11,805 nt of DNA. Origin: Brachybacterium sp. (GTDB taxonomy: Bacteria > Actinomycetota > Actinomycetes > Actinomycetales > Dermabacteraceae). The translations under genes and the position numbers were made by a program. The DNA lies in NCBI GenBank assembly GCA_027322375.1, contig DAHVRS010000456.1, positions 1-11,805 on the forward strand, given 5' to 3'. Under the pieces are notes generated by a model. It had not been told where the DNA came from and searched no databases. It saw only the letters and a program-made list of their open reading frames with translations. Below, piece by piece: positions 7,611 through 11,805 of the stretch (within the stretch, counting starts at the first letter, position 1; every line of letters begins with the position of its first letter).

Positions 7611-8678
7611 TCAGTCGAGCGGGGTGCCGACGACGGGCCCCTCGGTGTTCGGCTTCCAGCCCAGCGCGGGAGCGACGTGGGTCGCGAAGTTCTCGAGGAT
7701 CTGCAGGTTCAGCTCGACCCCGGCCTGGCTCGGGATCGTGAGCAGCAGGGTGTCCGCGGACTGCACGGCCGCATCGGCCTTCAGCTCCTCGATCAGCTGG
7801 TCCGGCTCGCCGGTGTAGGTGCGGCCGAAGGTCGAGCGGGTGCCGTCGATGATGCCGATCTGGTCGCCGCTGCTGCCCCCGCCGGGGCCGAACAGCATCC
7901 TGTCGCGATCGGTGAGGATCGGGAAGACGCTGCGGGAGACGGAGACGCGCGGGGTGTGCGTGTGGCCGGCAGCGCGGAACGCCTCGCGGAACACGTCGAT
8001 CTGCTCCGCCTGCAGGTCTGCGAAGGCGGCACCGTTCGCCTCGGTGAGCAGGGTCGAGCTCATCATGTTCAGGCCCTGCGTGCCGGTGCGCTCGGCGGTG
8101 GCGCGTGAGCCGGAGCCCCACCAGATGCGGCGGATCAGACCCTCGGACTGCGGCTCGATCGCGAGCGGGGCGTGCGGGGCGGCATCCGACATGTACGGCT
8201 GCGCGGCCGCCTTCGTCATCGGTGCCCCCTGGATGGCCTGCAGGAACACCTCGAACTTCGACATCGCGATGTCCGCGCCGCGCGGGTCGGTGGAGCCGGT
8301 GTAGCCGAAGGACTCCCAGCCGCGGTCCGCCGCCTCGGGCGCGCCGCGGGAGATGCCGAGCGCCACGCGGCCGTCCGCGATGAGGTCGAGCGCCGCGGCC
8401 TCCTCGGCGAGGTAGAGCGGGTTCTCGTAGCGCATGTCGATCACGCCCGTGCCCACCTCGATCCGCTGCGTGCGCGCCGCGACCGCAGCGAGCAGCGGCA
8501 TGGGGGAGGCGGATTGGCGCGCGTAGTGGTGAACGCGGAAGTAGGCGCCGTTCACGCCGAGCTCGTCCGCGCCCACGGAGATATCGATCGCGTCGTGGAG
8601 CATCTGGCGGGCGGTGATGCCGCCCTGCGCGGGGTTGCCGCCGTAGTGGCCGAAGCTGACGAATCCGAAGGCATGCAT
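7611..8678 (-). CDS. LLM-class (luciferase-like) flavin-dependent oxidoreductase
   Basis: A 355-residue protein with the bacterial luciferase-like TIM-barrel signature. It begins with a MHAFGFVSFGHY strand and continues with AYFRVHHYARQSASPMPLLAAVAART at about 46-70 (an H-rich active-site region), VGTGVIDMRYENP at 75-87, and AEEAAALDLIADGRVALGISRGAPE at 91-115, which is typical of the family. Such enzymes use reduced FMN or F420 to oxidise small organic substrates; the cofactor and substrate cannot be told from sequence alone. No signal peptide, so cytoplasmic. Start ATG 8678 is the first residue of the conserved beta strand. No good ribosome-binding site precedes it, and a TANNNT sequence lies just upstream (see 8685-8690), suggesting a leaderless message. 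The xth gene follows 79 bases downstream. Confidence 0.92.
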   Translation of the reverse strand: MHAFGFVSFGHYGGNPAQGGITARQMLHDAIDISVGADELGVNGAYFRVHHYARQSASPMPLLAAVAARTQRIEVGTGVIDMRYENPLYLAEEAAALDLIADGRVALGISRGAPEAADRGWESFGYTGSTDPRGADIAMSKFEVFLQAIQGAPMTKAAAQPYMSDAAPHAPLAIEPQSEGLIRRIWWGSGSRATAERTGTQGLNMMSSTLLTEANGAAFADLQAEQIDVFREAFRAAGHTHTPRVSVSRSVFPILTDRDRMLFGPGGGSSGDQIGIIDGTRSTFGRTYTGEPDQLIEELKADAAVQSADTLLLTIPSQAGVELNLQILENFATHVAPALGWKPNTEGPVVGTPLD

Positions 8679-8684
8679 GGCCCC

Positions 8685-8690
8685 ACCCTA
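8685..8690 (-). promoter_or_regulatory. Candidate -10 element (TAGGGT) of a leaderless promoter for the LLM oxidoreductase gene
   Basis: On the minus strand TAGGGT fits the actinobacterial TANNNT -10 pattern and is followed by six bases (GGGGCC) and then the ATG. Transcription would therefore begin at or next to the start codon, and there is no clear ribosome-binding site. The region just upstream (8691-8720) is less GC-rich than its surroundings. No convincing -35 was found at 16 to 18 bases upstream. The rest of 8691-8811 shows no gene. Confidence 0.35.
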
Positions 8691-8811
8691 TCCGGTTGTT
8701 GAATACTGGACTAGAGAGAGTGGGGTCATGCGCGACGTGCGGCTGACGGGGCCTTCGCGCTGCGTGCCTGCGCGGGTGCGGTGTTCGCGTCGTAGCAGGT
8801 GCTCGCTGGTC

Positions 8812-9246
8812 TCAGCCCGGGTGGGTGCCCATCACCACGAACGCGAACATGACGCCGAAGCAGTCCTTCACCTGGCCGTAATGGTCACCCCAGGGGGCGA
8901 GTGCGAAGGGCATCGCGATCGAGCCGCCGCCCTCGAGGATCCGCCCGATCAGCGCCTCCGCCTCCTCGACCGTGTCCAGTGCGAGGAGGAAGGAGTAGAC
9001 GTCCGAGCCCAGCGGCGGCAGCTCGTCGCCCGGCCCGCCGATCGCGTCCCCGCCGGAGACGGTGAGCAGACCGCCGGTGAGCGTGGCGTGGGAGACCGCG
9101 CCCTTCGGGGGAGTGAACGGGAAGCCGGAGAGGTCCGGGATCTCGTCGTAGGTCCTCAGGTCCAGGTCCCCGCCGAACAGCTCGTGCCAGTGGGCGAGGA
9201 CGTCCTGCCCGTTGCCGGGGAAGGAGTGGGCCTGCCCGCAAGTCGT
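8812..9246 (-). pseudogene. PhnB-like VOC (glyoxalase-fold) protein, 5' end removed by IS insertion
   Basis: Reading on the minus strand from about 9246 gives roughly 144 residues of a PhnB/VOC-family protein: AHSFPGNGQDVLAHWHELFGG near the N-terminus, a YDEIPDLSGFPF segment, VSHATLTGGLLTVSGGD, YSFLLALDTVEEAEALI, and a C-terminal APWGDHYGQVKDCFGVMFAFV that is characteristic of the family. It ends at TGA 8814-8812. No ATG, GTG or TTG occurs in this frame between the TGA at 9459-9457, inside the neighbouring transposase remnant, and the body of the gene, so the native start has been lost. Only a few N-terminal residues seem to be missing, because family members begin close to the SFPGN segment. 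The exact junction with the IS remnant is uncertain, probably within 9240-9250. Confidence 0.75.
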
Positions 9247-9609
9247 TGACGGTTGATCAAGCTGCTTGAGCCTGATCTTCGTGTTCTTCGGTATCGGCCT
9301 GGTCGTGCTTGATGGCGTTCTCGAACGCGACCGGGCTGGTGTAGTCGAGGCTGGAGTGCAGCCGGCGACGGTTGAAGACGATCTCGATCCAGCGAGCGAC
9401 CTCGCGGCGAGCTTCGGCCCGAGTCGGCCAGGAACGGCGGTCGTAGAACTCGGTCTTCAGCGTGGCACCGCAGCAAGGTAGAGCCAGCCCTCGCCGGTTG
9501 GCAGGTACGTGATGTCGCTGATCCAGATGGCATCGAGGCGTCCTTGATCCCAGCGCCGCTGGGCATGATCGGCGAAGCCTCGGGCAGCGGGATCTTGGAT
9601 CGTGGTCAC
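9247..9609 (-). pseudogene. Remnant (a): IS3-type transposase orfB, internally deleted and frameshifted
   Basis: On the minus strand, 9609 to about 9460 encodes the start of an IS3-type DDE core: TTIQDPAARG followed by WISDITYLPTGEGWLYLAAV, which contains the first catalytic Asp. The frame then hits TGA at 9459-9457. A second frame from about 9468 to 9257 encodes the family's C-terminus: ATLKTEFYDRRSWPTRAEA, then FNRRRLHSSLDYTSPVAFE, ending in TGA. The whole stretch between the first Asp and ATLKTEF, which should hold the second Asp and the Glu, is absent, so an internal deletion of a few hundred bases with a frame change is inferred. The 5' part of orfB and all of orfA are also missing, cut at the left edge of the intact IS. 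It cannot be active. The outer end at about 9247 is an estimate. Confidence 0.8.
9607..9609. repeat. Left copy of CAC direct repeat flanking the intact IS
   Basis: CAC lies immediately left of the terminal TGAATC of the element and matches the CAC at 10927-10929 on the other side. A three-base duplication is normal for IS3-family insertion, but three bases can match by chance (about 1 in 64), so this alone does not prove a single clean insertion. Confidence 0.6.
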
Positions 9610-9637
9610 TGAATCGCCCCGGGTCTGGTGGAGGCTC
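9610..9637 (+). repeat. Left terminal inverted repeat of the intact IS3 element
   Basis: It begins TGAATCGCCCCGGGT. The first 15 bases are identical to the inverted right end, and 25 of 28 positions match overall; the three mismatches are at positions 16, 19 and 21 from the tip. Confidence 0.93.
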
Positions 9638-9661
9638 TGATCCCACGGGAGGATGAGGAGC

Positions 9662-10926
<1,265 letters not shown>

Positions 10927-10929
10927 CAC
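10927..10929. repeat. Right copy of CAC direct repeat flanking the intact IS
   Basis: CAC immediately follows the right terminal repeat and equals the CAC at 9607-9609. It is consistent with a three-base IS3 target duplication, subject to the chance match noted for the left copy. Confidence 0.6.
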
Positions 10930-10938
10930 CGGGAAGCT

Positions 10939-11730
10939 GTGGTGGCCATGGCTGGCAAGCATCCCGCCTGGGGCCATCGCAAGATCTGGGCCATGGTCCG
11001 TCACGACGGGCACCGGCTTTCGCCGTCGACGGTGTTGCGGATCATGGCCGACGAAGGCCTCCTGCTCCATGCTGACTACCAGAAACAGCGCCGGGAATTG
11101 GCCAAGCAGCGCAAGGCCGCGTTCGCCGCGCCACCGACGGGTCCGAACCAGGTCTGGCAGTTCGACTTCAGTGAGTACGAGACCACTGGCGGCGGGACCT
11201 GGCGAGTCGCCGGCGTCGCCGACTACTACTCGAAATATGAGTTCGGCTGGCACTGGTCACCCACCGCGAACCAGCACGACGCGATCGCCGGCGTCGAACT
11301 CGCCCTCGCGGAGGCCGAGGCCATGCTCGACGGCACCAAGCTCATCGATCACCTGACCGACCCCGGCACGGGTGAGATCGTCCCCATCACGCTGGTCACC
11401 GACAACGGCGGCCCCTTCCGGTCGTTCCGCTTCGAGCACTTCATCACCGCCCATCCCGAGCTGCGTCATGTCCGGACTCGCGTCAGGACGCCGGGTCAGA
11501 ACGGGGTCCGCGAACGGGCCTTCCAGAGCCTGAAGTATGAGCGGCTCTACCGCGAACAGATCGACGATGCCCTCGACCTGGTCCGCGAGGCCGATGCCTA
11601 CCGGGCCGAGTTCAACACCATCCGCCCCCACGAGGCGCTGGCCTGGAACCGGCCGTCACAGGTCCACCGCGGGCTGGCGGACCCGAACGTCCCCAACTTT
11701 CCCGAGCCCGAAATCCTGCCAACTACTTGA
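10939..11730 (+). CDS. DDE (rve) transposase, 5'-truncated, of a different subtype from the intact IS
   Basis: The open frame gives 263 residues from GTG 10939. An HTH_21-like segment comes first (HPAWGHRKIWAMVRHDGH at about 8-25, then TVLRIMADEGL). The catalytic core has Asp76 in QVWQFDFSEYE, Asp155 in LVTDNGGPF and Glu192 in GVRERAFQ, with 36 residues between the last two. The C-terminus has the FNTIRPHEAL motif and ends NFPEPEILPTT. About 78 residues separate the first two Asp, with an acidic insert near 130-145. The reading frame continues upstream only as far as the IS boundary at 10927, and residues normally found before the HTH seem missing, so this is probably an inactive truncation, although GTG or ATG 10948 could start a shortened protein. 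It matches IS3/IS481-like transposases of actinobacteria; the group is unassigned. Confidence 0.8.
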   Translation: MVAMAGKHPAWGHRKIWAMVRHDGHRLSPSTVLRIMADEGLLLHADYQKQRRELAKQRKAAFAAPPTGPNQVWQFDFSEYETTGGGTWRVAGVADYYSKYEFGWHWSPTANQHDAIAGVELALAEAEAMLDGTKLIDHLTDPGTGEIVPITLVTDNGGPFRSFRFEHFITAHPELRHVRTRVRTPGQNGVRERAFQSLKYERLYREQIDDALDLVREADAYRAEFNTIRPHEALAWNRPSQVHRGLADPNVPNFPEPEILPTT

Positions 11731-11739
11731 CGCGGGACA

Positions 11740-11805
11740 GAGGAGGCCGGCGGTTTTCATTTGGTGGTGTCGCCAGCAGAGGGGGTGGAGGTTGGGGATT
11801 TCGGT
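11740..11805. other. Right-edge sequence without a recognised gene
   Basis: These 66 bases follow the proposed end of remnant (c). They are G-rich on the plus strand and show no supported ORF. I looked on the minus strand for the missing first codons of the interrupted VOC gene and did not find a convincing match. Confidence 0.4.

Larger units (their letters stand above)
10927..11739 (+). mobile_element. Remnant (c): 3' part of a second insertion sequence
   Basis: This segment holds the DDE transposase described at 10939-11730 and ends in a candidate terminal repeat. Read on the minus strand from 11739, the end is TGTCCCGCGTCAAG, which starts with TGT as many IS3/IS481-type ends do and lies just past the stop codon. 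The 5' part of this element and its other terminal repeat are missing at the edge of the intact IS. The right boundary is a proposal; 11740-11805 beyond it holds no gene I can recognise. Confidence 0.6.

Noticed and set aside
8677..9249. A 190-codon plus-strand open frame opposite the VOC remnant
   Set aside because: The translation is Arg/Val/Glu-rich shadow sequence; the opposite strand has clear VOC family motifs.

Overview
The window is very GC-rich throughout, with codon use to match, and its chromosomal genes look like those of a high-GC Gram-positive actinobacterium. Brachybacterium or a relative is my guess from gene style alone; no rRNA or other taxonomic marker is present. No tRNA, rRNA or CRISPR array was seen.

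Left part (1-8811), ordinary chromosome. A tricorn-type S41 protease (minus strand) runs off the left edge, with its start at 2512. Upstream of it on the same strand is a two-gene unit: an SGNH/GDSL-type hydrolase (4408 to 3452) whose end overlaps a membrane-anchored protein with S-layer-homology-like repeats (3461 to 2622). Diverging from this unit across a 256-base spacer is a secreted GH76-type alpha-mannanase with two accessory C-terminal domains (4665-6587), preceded by a plausible promoter. It converges on exodeoxyribonuclease III (7531 to 6614), which lies 79 bases downstream of a luciferase-like flavin monooxygenase gene (8678 to 7611). Next comes a PhnB-like VOC gene (9246 to 8812) that has lost its start.

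Right part (about 9247-11805), insertion-sequence scrapyard. Three transposase units lie edge to edge. (a) A minus-strand IS3-type orfB remnant, internally deleted and frameshifted, abuts the 5' end of the VOC gene. (b) A complete IS3-family element of 1317 bp (9610-10926) has 28-bp imperfect terminal repeats, a CAC direct repeat on each side, an orfA/orfB pair with an ATGA overlap and a T_TTT_TTC slippery site. (c) A plus-strand DDE transposase of a different subtype is cut off at its 5' end exactly where (b) stops. Units (a) and (c) point away from each other and both break at the edges of (b), so this is not simply one element inserted into another.

Functional links: the mannanase, SGNH hydrolase and SLH-like protein plausibly act on surface or extracellular glycans, but only their adjacency supports this. 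The transposon block explains the loss of the VOC gene. I did not find a convincing new defence, biosynthetic or regulatory system. The most informative features are the IS mosaic, the frameshift-controlled transposase and the SGNH/SLH gene pair.
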